Of a stretch of DNA of 22,711 nt, positions 15,773-22,711 are shown piece after piece. Origin of the DNA: DSBN01 sp041686355 (GTDB taxonomy: Bacteria > Spirochaetota > Spirochaetia > DSM-16054 > Sediminispirochaetaceae); assembly GCA_041686355.1 (NCBI GenBank), contig JAWLDZ010000033.1, positions 1-22,711 on the forward strand, given 5' to 3'. The position numbers and the translations under genes were made by a program. How positions within the stretch are numbered: position 1 is the stretch's first letter; the number at the start of each line of letters is the position of its first letter. Below the pieces are notes generated by a model. It saw only the letters and a program-made list of their open reading frames with translations, made no database searches and had not been told where the DNA came from.

Positions 15773-16627
15773 ATGAAAGGCCTGATTGTTGCCGCCGGGT
15801 ACGGAACCCGTTTTCTCCCGGCAACCAAAACCATACCCAAAGAGATGCTGCCCCTCATTGATAAACCTACCATTGCATTTATCATTGAAGAATTTCTGGA
15901 AACCGGAATAACCGATATCGTGATCATCTCTTCACGCCGCAAGAAGGCGCTGGAAGATTATTTGGACCGCGAGATGGAACTTGAATGGCTCTTCTCCCGC
16001 GAGGCAGCTGCCGGCAGCAGCGCCGGGGAGGCAAAAATGGCCAAGATCCGCCCGTATAATGCCAATTTTGCCTTTGTTCACCAGCAGGATATGCTCGGAA
16101 CGGGCCATGCCCTCTTACAGGCCCGTCATCTCCTGCAGGACGCGCCCTTTTTGGTAGCCTATCCCGACGACCTCCATTTTGGCCGACCTCCACTGGCCGC
16201 ACAGCTGGTGGAAGCCTACGAATCGACCGGGAAATCGGTGATGGCTGCCCTGCACGACCCGCCGGACCTCCACCGCTACGGGGTACTGGATATTGCCGAG
16301 GACGGCCTCCACGTACAGGACATTGTCGAAAAACCGCCCATCGGTACCGAACCCAGCCGGGAAGCCTCGGTAGGACGCTACCTGTTTACTCCCGATATTT
16401 TTCCCTTTCTGGAGGAAGGCTGGAGGGCCCACAAGGATACCGGCGAGTATTACCACATTCATGCCCTTAAGCGGCTAATGGAACAGAAACAGGTGGTGTT
16501 CCACCCCATGCAGGGCCGCAGGCTGGATATAGGAGCCCCCGCCGGTTATCTTGAAGCACTACTGCGGTATGCAGCGGACAACCCGGAGTTAAAATCCGTG
16601 CTCGACCGCGTGTATCCTCAACTCTAG
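15773..16627 (+). CDS. galU: UTP-glucose-1-phosphate uridylyltransferase
   Basis: Makes UDP-glucose from UTP and glucose 1-phosphate, a precursor for cell-surface glycans and glycolipids. The nucleotide-binding N-terminus AAGYGTRFLPATKTIPKEM is an almost perfect GalU signature. LGTGHALLQA (uridine and sugar contacts), VAYPDDLHF (metal Asp), VEKPP and GRYLFTPDIF follow in family order, and DIGAP near the end is typical. The open frame could begin with TTG 15770, but ATG 15773, six bases after AAGGAG, is the better start and gives 284 residues. The next gene begins 11 bases after its stop, so they are probably one transcript. Confidence 0.94.
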   Translation: MKGLIVAAGYGTRFLPATKTIPKEMLPLIDKPTIAFIIEEFLETGITDIVIISSRRKKALEDYLDREMELEWLFSREAAAGSSAGEAKMAKIRPYNANFAFVHQQDMLGTGHALLQARHLLQDAPFLVAYPDDLHFGRPPLAAQLVEAYESTGKSVMAALHDPPDLHRYGVLDIAEDGLHVQDIVEKPPIGTEPSREASVGRYLFTPDIFPFLEEGWRAHKDTGEYYHIHALKRLMEQKQVVFHPMQGRRLDIGAPAGYLEALLRYAADNPELKSVLDRVYPQL

Positions 16628-16638
16628 GGCCGGCCGTA

Positions 16639-17781
16639 ATGCTGTTTATCGCCTGGACCTTGTTCTTTCTACTCACTCCGGCCGTCATTTTGACCCTCAC
16701 CTATAAAAACGAGCGGCTCAGCCGCTTAGGTGCCATCGTCATTACCTATGCCATCGGTTTGATAATTGGAAACATCGGTGTACTGCCGGAAGGAATCGGC
16801 AGCCTCCAGGACCAGCTGGCCAGCCTCACCGTTCCGGTTGCCCTGCCGCTCATCTTCTTCAGCCTGAACCTCACCCAGTGGAGGAGCCTGGCCCGTCGGA
16901 CAGTCATCTCACTCTTCTGCGCTCTAATTGCAGTCAGCATCGGTACTGCGGCTACCTTCTTCCTATTTGCTAGGTTTCTTGGCCCAGATACCTGGAAAAT
17001 AGCGGGAATGCTTGTGGGAGTCTACACCGGAGGTACTCCAAACCTGGCGGCCATCGGAACCGCTCTTAATGTAGACTCGCTGACCTATGTGGCGGTACAC
17101 GGGTCGGATGTAGTAATCTCGAGCTTTATCCTGCTGCTGATAATCAGCGTATTTCCCAGACTCTTTAGAAGGATACTGCCCCCGTTTGCATCCACGGATG
17201 CCCACGATGGAAACTACCATACCATCACCCCCTACTTTACGGGCTATTCCAAGCATGAGATAATAGATATATTCAAGGCCCTCGGCTTAGCTTTAGTGGT
17301 CTTTGCCGCCGGCGGCTCTTTTACATTGTTTCTACCGGAAGCAGCTGCTCTACCGGCTGCAATTCTTACTATAACCACCCTTGGAATCGCCTTCTCCTTC
17401 GTTCCTGCGGTACGACGAATGAAGAACAGTTTTCAGCTTGGTTATTATCTTATCCTTATCTTTTCACTCACCGTGAGTTCAATGGCGAATGTTCAGAGTT
17501 TAGTAGTCTCGGCACCGGTGATACTACTGTATGTAGGCGTGCTGCTTACCCTTGTCTCAGCCATACATCTGCTCCTCTCAGCCCTGTTTCGCATCGATGT
17601 TGACACTCATTTAATTACTGCCACCGCTTTTATCTTTTCTCCCCCCTTTGTTCCGGTAGTTGCTGCAGCACTGCGAAACAAAGAGGTGGTTGTAAGCGGT
17701 ATCCTTACCGGTGTTACCGGATGGGTTATCGGAAACTATCTGGGAGTTGCTCTGGCCTATGCGCTCAAAGGTTTTTTGTAG
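16639..17781 (+). CDS. DUF819 family integral membrane protein
   Basis: This 380-residue, strongly hydrophobic protein has about 10-11 predicted membrane segments spread over its whole length, with a soluble loop near residues 180-205. The motif GVYTGGTPNLAAIGTAL (about 126-142) is characteristic of the DUF819/YjcL family, and a second one, the FVPVVAAALRN segment (about 335-345), lies in the matching place of the C-terminal half. This two-fold arrangement suggests an inverted-repeat transporter fold. The substrate is unknown. It starts 11 bases after galU without a clear ribosome site, so it may rely on translational coupling. The hairpin repeat begins 4 bases after its stop. Confidence 0.88.
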   Translation: MLFIAWTLFFLLTPAVILTLTYKNERLSRLGAIVITYAIGLIIGNIGVLPEGIGSLQDQLASLTVPVALPLIFFSLNLTQWRSLARRTVISLFCALIAVSIGTAATFFLFARFLGPDTWKIAGMLVGVYTGGTPNLAAIGTALNVDSLTYVAVHGSDVVISSFILLLIISVFPRLFRRILPPFASTDAHDGNYHTITPYFTGYSKHEIIDIFKALGLALVVFAAGGSFTLFLPEAAALPAAILTITTLGIAFSFVPAVRRMKNSFQLGYYLILIFSLTVSSMANVQSLVVSAPVILLYVGVLLTLVSAIHLLLSALFRIDVDTHLITATAFIFSPPFVPVVAAALRNKEVVVSGILTGVTGWVIGNYLGVALAYALKGFL

Positions 17782-17784
17782 TAA

Positions 17785-17842
17785 GAAAATAGCCGTATCC
17801 GGCTATTTTCGTTGTTTCGCTTGCCGCGGAGCGGTATGCGAA
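17785..17842 (+). repeat. Double-hairpin intergenic repeat, copy 2
   Basis: Hairpin A is 17785-17810: an 11-bp perfect stem GAAAATAGCCG/CGGCTATTTTC with loop TATC. Hairpin B is 17816-17842: stem TTCGCTTGCCGC/GCGGTATGCGAA with one mismatch and one G-T pair, loop GGA. The spacer is GTTGT. It has the same plan and the same orientation on the + strand as the copy at 3086-3140, though the flanking genes there run the other way. CGAAAATAG recurs right after hairpin B. Confidence 0.78.
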
Positions 17843-17867
17843 AATAGTCCAGTAAAGGAGACACTCA

Positions 17868-18998
17868 ATGACCGAAGCTGTTAAAATTGAACAAGTAAAA
17901 CCGGGAACTCAAGCAGAAAGAGATTTTCTGCAGCTGCCCTTTGTGGTATATAAAGACAATCCCCATTACGTGCCCTGGTTCAACCGTACTCTCAAGAAAA
18001 TCATTTCTAAGAGTCACCCTTTCTTTGAACACTCGGAGGGTGAGTTTTACATCGCCAAACGAAACGAGGAAACCGTCGGCCGCATCGCCCTGCTGGAACC
18101 TAAAAAATTCAACCAGTATCAAAACAAAGGGGATGCCCGATTTTACTTTTTCGAAATTAAAGACGACCTCGGCGCTGCCCGGGAGCTGTTTGCCTTTGCG
18201 GAAGAGTGGGCCCTCAAGCGTGGACTCGACCGCTTGATAGGACCGCAAGGCTTTTCCGGTTTTACCGGCGCGGGGGTCTTAGTAGAGGGCTTCGATCAAA
18301 CCGCCGCCATGACCATGATGAACTATCACCTTCCCTATTACCGGGAATTGTTGGAGTCGGTAGGTTTCGAGAAATACAAAGACTTCTACAGCGCCGAAAT
18401 CGATGCCGAAACTCAAATTCTCCCTCAGAAGTATAAAACCTTCGCCGAGCTGGCCAAGAAACGTGGACGGTTTACCGTTCCCGAACTCTCCTCAAAACAG
18501 GAATTGCACAAAATCGCCCAAGAGGTAGGCCAGCTCTACAACCAATCCTGGGAGGACCACGAGGAGTTCTGCCCCATGACTCCCGCCGAGCTGGACCAGC
18601 TGATGGAAGAGCTTCTGCAGGTAACCGACCCTTCGCTTGTTAAAGTCATCCGCAGTGGTGAGGACCTGGCCGGCTTCATCCTCGCCTTTCCCGATCTCTC
18701 GGAGGCCTTAAAACGGGCAAACGGAAAAATAAACCCGCTTATTCTCCACAATATTGCCAAAGAAAAACATCGAACCAAAAAATTTCTTATAAACGGCATC
18801 GGCATCCTGCCCAAATATCAGAAAAACGGCGGTATAGCCATTCTCTTTAACGAAATCGCCAAATCCCTCCGCGAGCACCAAGTGAAAAAGGCGGAAATGA
18901 CCCAGATAGCCGAAACCACCGATATGATGGTCAGCAGCATCGAAAAACTCGGAGCCCGCATCTACAAAACCCACCGGGTCTACCAAAAAAAGTTATAA
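17868..18998 (+). CDS. GNAT-like N-acetyltransferase family protein
   Basis: This 376-residue soluble protein begins with a family-typical region: FLQLPFVVYKDNPHYVPWF, then SHPFFEHSEGEFYIAKRNEE and VGRIALLEPKKFNQ. A conserved GPQGFSGFTGAGVLVEGFD stretch follows (about 126-144). In the C-terminal half, INGIGILPKYQKNGGIAILF (about 309-328) fits the acetyl-CoA-binding motif of the GNAT fold (Q-x-x-G-x-x). Large proteins of this type, YghO-like, are annotated as acetyltransferases, but the acceptor is unknown. ATG 17868 is preceded by AAAGGAG at a good distance. The hairpin repeat separates it from the DUF819 gene, and a strong terminator follows it. Confidence 0.75.
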   Translation: MTEAVKIEQVKPGTQAERDFLQLPFVVYKDNPHYVPWFNRTLKKIISKSHPFFEHSEGEFYIAKRNEETVGRIALLEPKKFNQYQNKGDARFYFFEIKDDLGAARELFAFAEEWALKRGLDRLIGPQGFSGFTGAGVLVEGFDQTAAMTMMNYHLPYYRELLESVGFEKYKDFYSAEIDAETQILPQKYKTFAELAKKRGRFTVPELSSKQELHKIAQEVGQLYNQSWEDHEEFCPMTPAELDQLMEELLQVTDPSLVKVIRSGEDLAGFILAFPDLSEALKRANGKINPLILHNIAKEKHRTKKFLINGIGILPKYQKNGGIAILFNEIAKSLREHQVKKAEMTQIAETTDMMVSSIEKLGARIYKTHRVYQKKL

Positions 18999-19031
18999 CC
19001 CCAGGCGGCGCAGCCGTTATTCCCGTATCAG

Positions 19032-19061
19032 AATGCCCGGCTCAGCCGGGCATTTGCTTTT
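19032..19061 (+). terminator. Intrinsic terminator after the GNAT-like gene
   Basis: A perfect 10-bp stem AATGCCCGGC/GCCGGGCATT with loop TCA, then TGCTTTT. It closes the galU-DUF819-GNAT unit and separates it from the next + gene. Confidence 0.8.
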
Positions 19062-19113
19062 ACCGCCTCCCAGTTAGTACACTTGAAGAAAGAGCAAAAG
19101 AAGGAGCGGGAAC

Positions 19114-19461
19114 ATGGAAACAGTACAAGCCTTGAACCAGCACGAACGGATGTTTTTAGCCGGATGCATGAAGAATCTCATCCTCACCGACGGTTCCATT
19201 GAAACTAATGAAATCGAAGGGCTCGACAATGTGATAGATGCACTGCGATTTACCGATTTCGATGAACAGCTTACCAAATTCGAGGAGCAGACCAACACCT
19301 GGGAAGAGTTTTGGGAAGAGGCCTCCCAAGTAGAATCTAAAGAAACTCGATCTTTTATTATTGCGGTGCTCGAAGATATGGCCGTCAAAGATGCACTCTC
19401 CCAGCGGGCTGAGAGAAAACTAATCGATGACCTGCGGACCCACTGGAATATACCGGCCTAA
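19114..19461 (+). CDS. Small helical protein, TerB-like
   Basis: This 115-residue acidic, all-helical protein has no signal peptide or membrane segment. The N-terminal half, MFLAGCMKNLILTDGSIETN, has the layout of TerB-like domains: a helix, then a D-G-x-I-x-x-x-E turn (here DGSIETNE) that in TerB-type proteins can bind metal. The second half holds two further helices, one with a Trp-Glu-Glu-Phe-Trp cluster. The start is supported by AAGGAGCGGGAAC before ATG. It has its own transcript after the terminator at 19032 and converges on the glycosyltransferase gene, with 20 bases between stops. The TerB-like call is tentative. Confidence 0.6.
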   Translation: METVQALNQHERMFLAGCMKNLILTDGSIETNEIEGLDNVIDALRFTDFDEQLTKFEEQTNTWEEFWEEASQVESKETRSFIIAVLEDMAVKDALSQRAERKLIDDLRTHWNIPA

Positions 19462-19481
19462 ACCTGCTGCAGGATTCGCAG

Positions 19482-20402
19482 CTAAGGGCTGTACTCGCTC
19501 GCCTTAGCCTCGTATAGCTGAGCCTCCTGTTCGCGGCCGCGTTTTCTGCAGCCCGCCGCATAGATGGCGCATTTATCGGCCAGCTCTGCCGAGGCCATGT
19601 GCTGCAGGTGTGGGGTTGGGTTTTTGTTTATAGATTGACTGGAGGCCTGTCCGGCGAACCAGCGGCGGCGCACTAAATCCTCCAGGCCCTTCAAACGGAA
19701 CAGTTCAATATGGCCGTATTTCTCCGATAACTGCGCTCCGTGGCCGGCCCGTTTTACAATCAGCGGCTCCTCCACAAATTCAACCGGGTACAGCGCCGTT
19801 AGCCGCAGCCACAGCTCGTAATCCTCGGCTATCTCCAAGTCCTCGCGAAACCCTCCCAGCTGCTCATACACATCCCGCCGCATCAGCACCGTCGAGGGGC
19901 CGATCATACACTTTTTCAGTGCCTCCGCGAACACTTCTCCCCGGCGCTCAAACCGCTGTCCCTTCTGGCTGATAATTTTTTCACCCCGCAGCCAAATCTC
20001 CCTGCTGTGGACCAGTGCTGCAAAGCCGCCGAGCCGCTGTGCAGGCTGTTCCTGCAAAAGCTGCACCTGCAGCTCCAGTTTCCGGGGCAGCCACAGATCA
20101 TCCGAATCAAGAAAGGCCAGCAGCTCGTAGCGGGCCGCCTCGACACCACGGTTGCGCACCGCCCCCGGCATACCAGTATGTTCAATCGGTAAATAGCGGA
20201 AACGCGGATCCGCCGCACACAGTCGGCAAGCCTCCTCCGGCGCCTCGCTTGAACCGTCATCCACTAAAATGCATTCCAGCTGCGGATAGCTCTGCAGCAG
20301 CACCGAACGCACCGCCTCTGTCGCCAGCTTAGGGCGGTTATACACCGGAATGATAACGCTTACCCAGGGCCGGCCGCCGGGAGTACTTGAACTATCGCTC
20401 AC
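19482..20402 (-). CDS. Glycosyltransferase family 2
   Basis: This 306-residue GT-A fold enzyme should transfer a sugar from a nucleotide sugar to a cell-surface or other acceptor. Visible motifs are WVSVIIPVYNRP (first strand and loop), LVDDGSSEAP (nucleotide binding), GAVRNRGVEAARYELLAFLD, DSDDLW (the DXD-like metal site) and GGFREDLEIAEDYELWLRL (catalytic ED near the acceptor). There is no membrane segment. The start is GTG at 20402, which overlaps the stop of the VWA frame as GTGA, so it depends on translation of the chelatase-like gene ahead of it. Why a glycosyltransferase is coupled to a chelatase-type ATPase is not clear from the sequence. Confidence 0.9.
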   Translation of the reverse strand: MSDSSSTPGGRPWVSVIIPVYNRPKLATEAVRSVLLQSYPQLECILVDDGSSEAPEEACRLCAADPRFRYLPIEHTGMPGAVRNRGVEAARYELLAFLDSDDLWLPRKLELQVQLLQEQPAQRLGGFAALVHSREIWLRGEKIISQKGQRFERRGEVFAEALKKCMIGPSTVLMRRDVYEQLGGFREDLEIAEDYELWLRLTALYPVEFVEEPLIVKRAGHGAQLSEKYGHIELFRLKGLEDLVRRRWFAGQASSQSINKNPTPHLQHMASAELADKCAIYAAGCRKRGREQEAQLYEAKASEYSP

Positions 20403-21325
20403 GGCGGGCCTCCCCGATGGGCCTCCCCGGCGGAGCGGGGGCGGTCCGGGCTTCCGGGGCTTGACTCCGCCCGTCCGACCGCCGACAGCACCCTTCCGGC
20501 AGAAAGCGCCTCCGCGCCGTAGTAGCGGCCCCCGGAGGACTCGGCAAAACGGTGCATCTCCTGTACACGCCCCGCCGAAGGCGTCTTTGTATCTATGCAG
20601 ATCAGCTCATCCGCCTGCTGCTTTACCCGCGGCAAGAGCTCCATTACCTCCTGATGGGGGTCGGCATTGAGATGCAGAGGAACATTGGCCTCACCATCGG
20701 AGAGCAGAACCACAATCTTCGAACCGGCCGTCCCGCGAGAGCCTACCTCATGCAGCAGCTTCAGCCCCTGAGCCAATGCATCGGCCAGCGGGGTAGCCCC
20801 CTCGGGGCGCAGCTGGTAGAGTGCCCGCCGGGCCAGGGACACACTGGAGGTAGGCCGCAGCAGCACTTGGGCCTCCCGGCCCCCGAAGGCAATTACTCCA
20901 ACCAGATGGCGCTGCTGGTAGGCCCGCCGCAGCAGCGCCATCACGCTCGCCTTTACCACCGCCAGTCTGCGGCCGGCACCCATAGAGTCGCTGGCATCCA
21001 CCAAAAACAGCACGAACACTTTCTCTGTTGTACGCCGCTGCCTCACCCGCAGGTCCCGGGGCAGTACGGTGGGACTGCTGGTGTGCCCCAGCCGGAGGAG
21101 GCTCGCACGAAGCGTGGAGGTCCAGTCGACATCCCGCACCCGCTCTCCCGGGCGTGGAGCACGGGAGGACACGGTTTTGCCCTGCCGGCCGCGGCCCCGG
21201 CGTCGCGTGCGATTCTTTCTCGATTCAGGGGAGTTCCAGCCGCGGGGCAGAACCCGCAGCTCATGGGGGGCTATATCGATCTGCTCGGCCAGTTCGGACT
21301 CTTCAGACTCTTCTAGGGTGGGCTT
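20399..21325 (-). CDS. ChlD-like VWA domain, probably the frameshifted C-terminal part of the chelatase gene
   Basis: This frame is open from the A10 run at 21324-21333 to the TGA at 20399-20401 (308 codons). Its first part is acidic (TLEESEESELAE), then basic and Arg-rich, then a VWA domain. MIDAS residues are DASDSMG, the Thr in EGATPLADAL and the Asp in VVLLSDGEAN. The order acidic/basic linker plus VWA is that of the C-terminal half of ChlD/BchD/CobT-type chelatase subunits. The only internal start is GTG 21172, with no ribosome site before it; from there a 257-residue protein would arise. I consider it more likely that it is read as a -1 extension of the ATPase frame, making a fusion of about 732 residues. 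See the frameshift site. Confidence 0.75.
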   Translation of the reverse strand, partial: KPTLEESEESELAEQIDIAPHELRVLPRGWNSPESRKNRTRRRGRGRQGKTVSSRAPRPGERVRDVDWTSTLRASLLRLGHTSSPTVLPRDLRVRQRRTTEKVFVLFLVDASDSMGAGRRLAVVKASVMALLRRAYQQRHLVGVIAFGGREAQVLLRPTSSVSLARRALYQLRPEGATPLADALAQGLKLLHEVGSRGTAGSKIVVLLSDGEANVPLHLNADPHQEVMELLPRVKQQADELICIDTKTPSAGRVQEMHRFAESSGGRYYGAEALSAGRVLSAVGRAESSPGSPDRPRSAGEAHRGGPP

Positions 21326-21333
21326 TTTTTTTT
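21313..21333 (-). promoter_or_regulatory. Candidate programmed -1 frameshift or slippage site (A10-G)
   Basis: On the - strand ten A (21333-21324) are followed by GCCCACCC and the TAG of the ATPase frame. It contains A-AAA-AAG, the slippery heptamer of E. coli dnaX. Slipping back one base re-reads an A and enters the frame with AAG-CCC-ACC that leads on to the VWA domain. GGGAG lies 19 bases upstream, farther than an ideal stimulatory Shine-Dalgarno. A GC-rich hairpin lies about 70 bases downstream, too far to stimulate. Transcriptional slippage on A10 would have the same effect. Confidence 0.6.
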
Positions 21334-22596
21334 GAGAAAATCAAAAACAATACTCCCGGCCGCCGCCGAGCCCGGCACCTGCAGTTCGTCCAAAGGATCC
21401 ACAGATCGTTCGCTGCGGCCTTCAAAACCGGAGGCTGGGTCGAAGCTTGGTGGTGGTGGCCGGTCTATTTCGCCCTCCGGCGGGGCATCAAGGTCCGGCA
21501 GCTCCTGCCCGCCAATCAACTCCTCCAGCCGGTCCGCCGAGCTCTCCGGAGTGTCGCCAATGCGCCCGGACAACCGGTGGGGAAGGGCCAGGCGGGCGGC
21601 CTCCTGCACATCCTCCTGCCTCACCCGTCCGCGCCCATTCAAGGCCGCCAGGGCGGAGGCGGTCTTGGCCATCACGATATCCGCCCGGTGCCCCTGCACG
21701 CCGCCGCGGGCAGCATAGGCTACAATCATATCCCACAGCCCATCCGACAGCTCTACCGTCGGCAGCACACCCCGCGCTGCCGCCACAACCTGTGATAGCC
21801 GCTCCTGCTCGGCCTGCCACCCGGCGGCAAACTCCCGGGGAGAACGCTCAAAGGCAATACGTCGCCGGGCAATCTCCTTGCGCAGCTCCGCATCACCCTC
21901 GCCCTTCACACTAATGCAGAGGCCGAAGCGGTCAATAAACTGGGGCCGCAGCTCCCCCTCCTCGGGATTCATTGTGCCGATCAGCTGAAAAGCCGCCGGA
22001 TGCTCCAGGGAAAAACCCTCGCGCTCCACCCGATGCAGCCCCGTAGCCGCCGCATCCAGAATCAAGTCGACCAGATGGTCCTCCAACAGGTTAACCTCGT
22101 CAATATAGAGGATACCCCGGTTGGCCGCCGCCAGCAGCCCCGGCTCGAAATGGCGCTTCCCGGTGCGCAGGGTCTCTTCCAGATGCACCGTCCCGGCCAC
22201 CCGCTCCTCGGTCGCATTCAGGGGCAACTCAACCAAGGGAGCCGGTATTTCAACTGTGCTCAGCTCCGTGCTGCCGCCGGCGCCAGCGTTAGCTGCGCCG
22301 GCAATTTTCTCGCGGCATTCGGTGTGGGGTGTGTGCGGGTCGGAGGGGTCGCAGCGGTACGGGCAGCCCTCTATCGCCTGCAGCGGCGGCAGCAGTTCGG
22401 CCAGAGCCCGCACCACGGTGGTTTTGCCGGTGCCCTTTTCGCCGCGGACCAGCAGCCCTCCTATCGAGGGGTCTACCGCGTTGGCCAGCAGGGCAGCCTT
22501 CAGGCGGGGCTGGCCGACCAGGGCTGAAAACGGGAATATCGGGCGATGATAATGCTCGAAGGATTTTTTGTTCTGCTCGGGCGCGTTAGTGCTCAT
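21313..22596 (-). CDS. Magnesium/cobalt chelatase-type AAA+ ATPase (ChlI-like; N-terminal part of ChlD)
   Basis: This 427-residue AAA+ ATPase is of the type that powers metal insertion into tetrapyrroles. Walker A is GEKGTGKT (52-59), Walker B ILYIDE (162-167), sensor 1 the Asn of GTMNPEE (210), and an arginine-finger region RPQFIDRFGL (217-226). A Cys-rich insert GCPYRCDPSDPHTPHTEC (77-94) is typical of ChlI/ChlD proteins found with CobN. The last 70 residues are a Pro- and acid-rich linker (DLDAPPEGEIDRPPPPSFDP). Stand-alone ChlI lacks this; ChlD has it before its VWA domain. The frame stops four codons past an A10 run. ATG 22596 is preceded by GATGGAG. No large CobN/ChlH subunit is in the window, so magnesium versus cobalt cannot be decided. 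Confidence 0.88.
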   Translation of the reverse strand: MSTNAPEQNKKSFEHYHRPIFPFSALVGQPRLKAALLANAVDPSIGGLLVRGEKGTGKTTVVRALAELLPPLQAIEGCPYRCDPSDPHTPHTECREKIAGAANAGAGGSTELSTVEIPAPLVELPLNATEERVAGTVHLEETLRTGKRHFEPGLLAAANRGILYIDEVNLLEDHLVDLILDAAATGLHRVEREGFSLEHPAAFQLIGTMNPEEGELRPQFIDRFGLCISVKGEGDAELRKEIARRRIAFERSPREFAAGWQAEQERLSQVVAAARGVLPTVELSDGLWDMIVAYAARGGVQGHRADIVMAKTASALAALNGRGRVRQEDVQEAARLALPHRLSGRIGDTPESSADRLEELIGGQELPDLDAPPEGEIDRPPPPSFDPASGFEGRSERSVDPLDELQVPGSAAAGSIVFDFLKKKSPP

Positions 22597-22626
22597 TCTC
22601 TAAACTCCATCAATTCTCTCGATCTA

Positions 22627-22655
22627 TTGACAGCTCCCAGGGATATCTCTAGGCT
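22627..22655 (+). promoter_or_regulatory. Promoter of the gene at the right edge
   Basis: A consensus -35 TTGACA (22627-22632), 17 bases, TAGGCT (22650-22655). It points into the gene starting at 22693 and is divergent from the chelatase ATPase gene. Confidence 0.5.
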
Positions 22656-22692
22656 ACTATCATATAAGATAAATACAGTAGGAGCAACTTCA

Positions 22693-22711
22693 ATGAAAAC
22701 GCATATTACGA
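22693..22711 (+). CDS. Start of an unidentified gene, cut by the window edge
   Basis: Only six codons are visible (MKTHIT). AGGAG at 22680-22684 lies eight bases before the ATG, and a good promoter is upstream, so a real gene start is likely. Nothing can be said of the product. Being divergent from the chelatase gene, it is the first place to look for a metal-uptake or tetrapyrrole partner. Confidence 0.55.

Noticed and set aside
20552..21316. 254-residue + strand open frame
   Set aside because: It is the antisense of the VWA region in GC-rich DNA, with no recognisable domain. The - strand frame has MIDAS motifs.
21028..21795. 255-residue + strand open frame spanning the frameshift junction
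   Set aside because: Composition is that of a GC-rich shadow (Arg, Gly, Pro, Ala) and it crosses two clear - strand domains.

Overview
The window looks like chromosomal DNA of a Gram-negative-type, diderm bacterium, most probably a spirochaete. This is an inference from gene content, not a marker-gene result. Supporting signs are several LPP20/FlgT-like lipoproteins, a type III glutamine synthetase, DUF2156 and DUF819 proteins, and a chelatase ATPase. There are no rRNA or tRNA genes, no insertion sequences, no phage genes and no CRISPR array. A run of 100 N at 5718-5817 marks an assembly gap inside one gene.

Layout. (1) 1-278 is a GC-rich, foldable non-coding stretch with a promoter-like site. 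(2) 279-1543 (+) is a coupled pair: a short PspA/IM30-like coiled-coil protein and a glycerophosphodiester phosphodiesterase. (3) 1557-9388 (-) is a five-gene envelope operon transcribed leftward. Its order is FecR-domain protein, LamG-like lipoprotein, a CsgG/FlgT-like protein with a probable C-terminal beta-barrel, and two LPP20-type lipoproteins. (4) Peptidase T (-) and a DUF2156 protein (+) are divergent; both have promoters placed so that their mRNAs may be leaderless. (5) 11843-12419 is a 577-base regulatory region before glnN. It holds a sigma70-like promoter, three palindromes spaced exactly 30 bp apart, four 10-bp direct repeats and a textbook sigma54 promoter. (6) glnN is followed by a terminator. 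(7) After a divergent lipoprotein gene come galU, a DUF819 membrane protein and a GNAT-like protein (+), then a small TerB-like helical protein. (8) 19482-22596 (-) holds a chelatase-type AAA+ ATPase, a von Willebrand A (ChlD-like) frame and a family 2 glycosyltransferase. (9) At the right edge a new + gene begins at 22693.

The most striking point is in region 8. The ATPase frame ends 12 bases after an A10 run. The frame carrying the chelatase VWA domain is open from that same A10 run onward without a stop, and its only internal start is a poorly placed GTG. A -1 shift on A10-G would make one ChlD-type protein of about 732 residues, while normal reading gives a ChlI-like protein of 427 residues. 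This fits the programmed-frameshift chlD genes reported for cobaltochelatases. A pseudogene or an indel error in the homopolymer remains possible.

Other signals worth study are the glnN control region, a double-hairpin intergenic repeat present at about 3086-3140 and 17785-17842, and the FecR/LamG/CsgG-like/LPP20 operon, whose joint function I cannot name.
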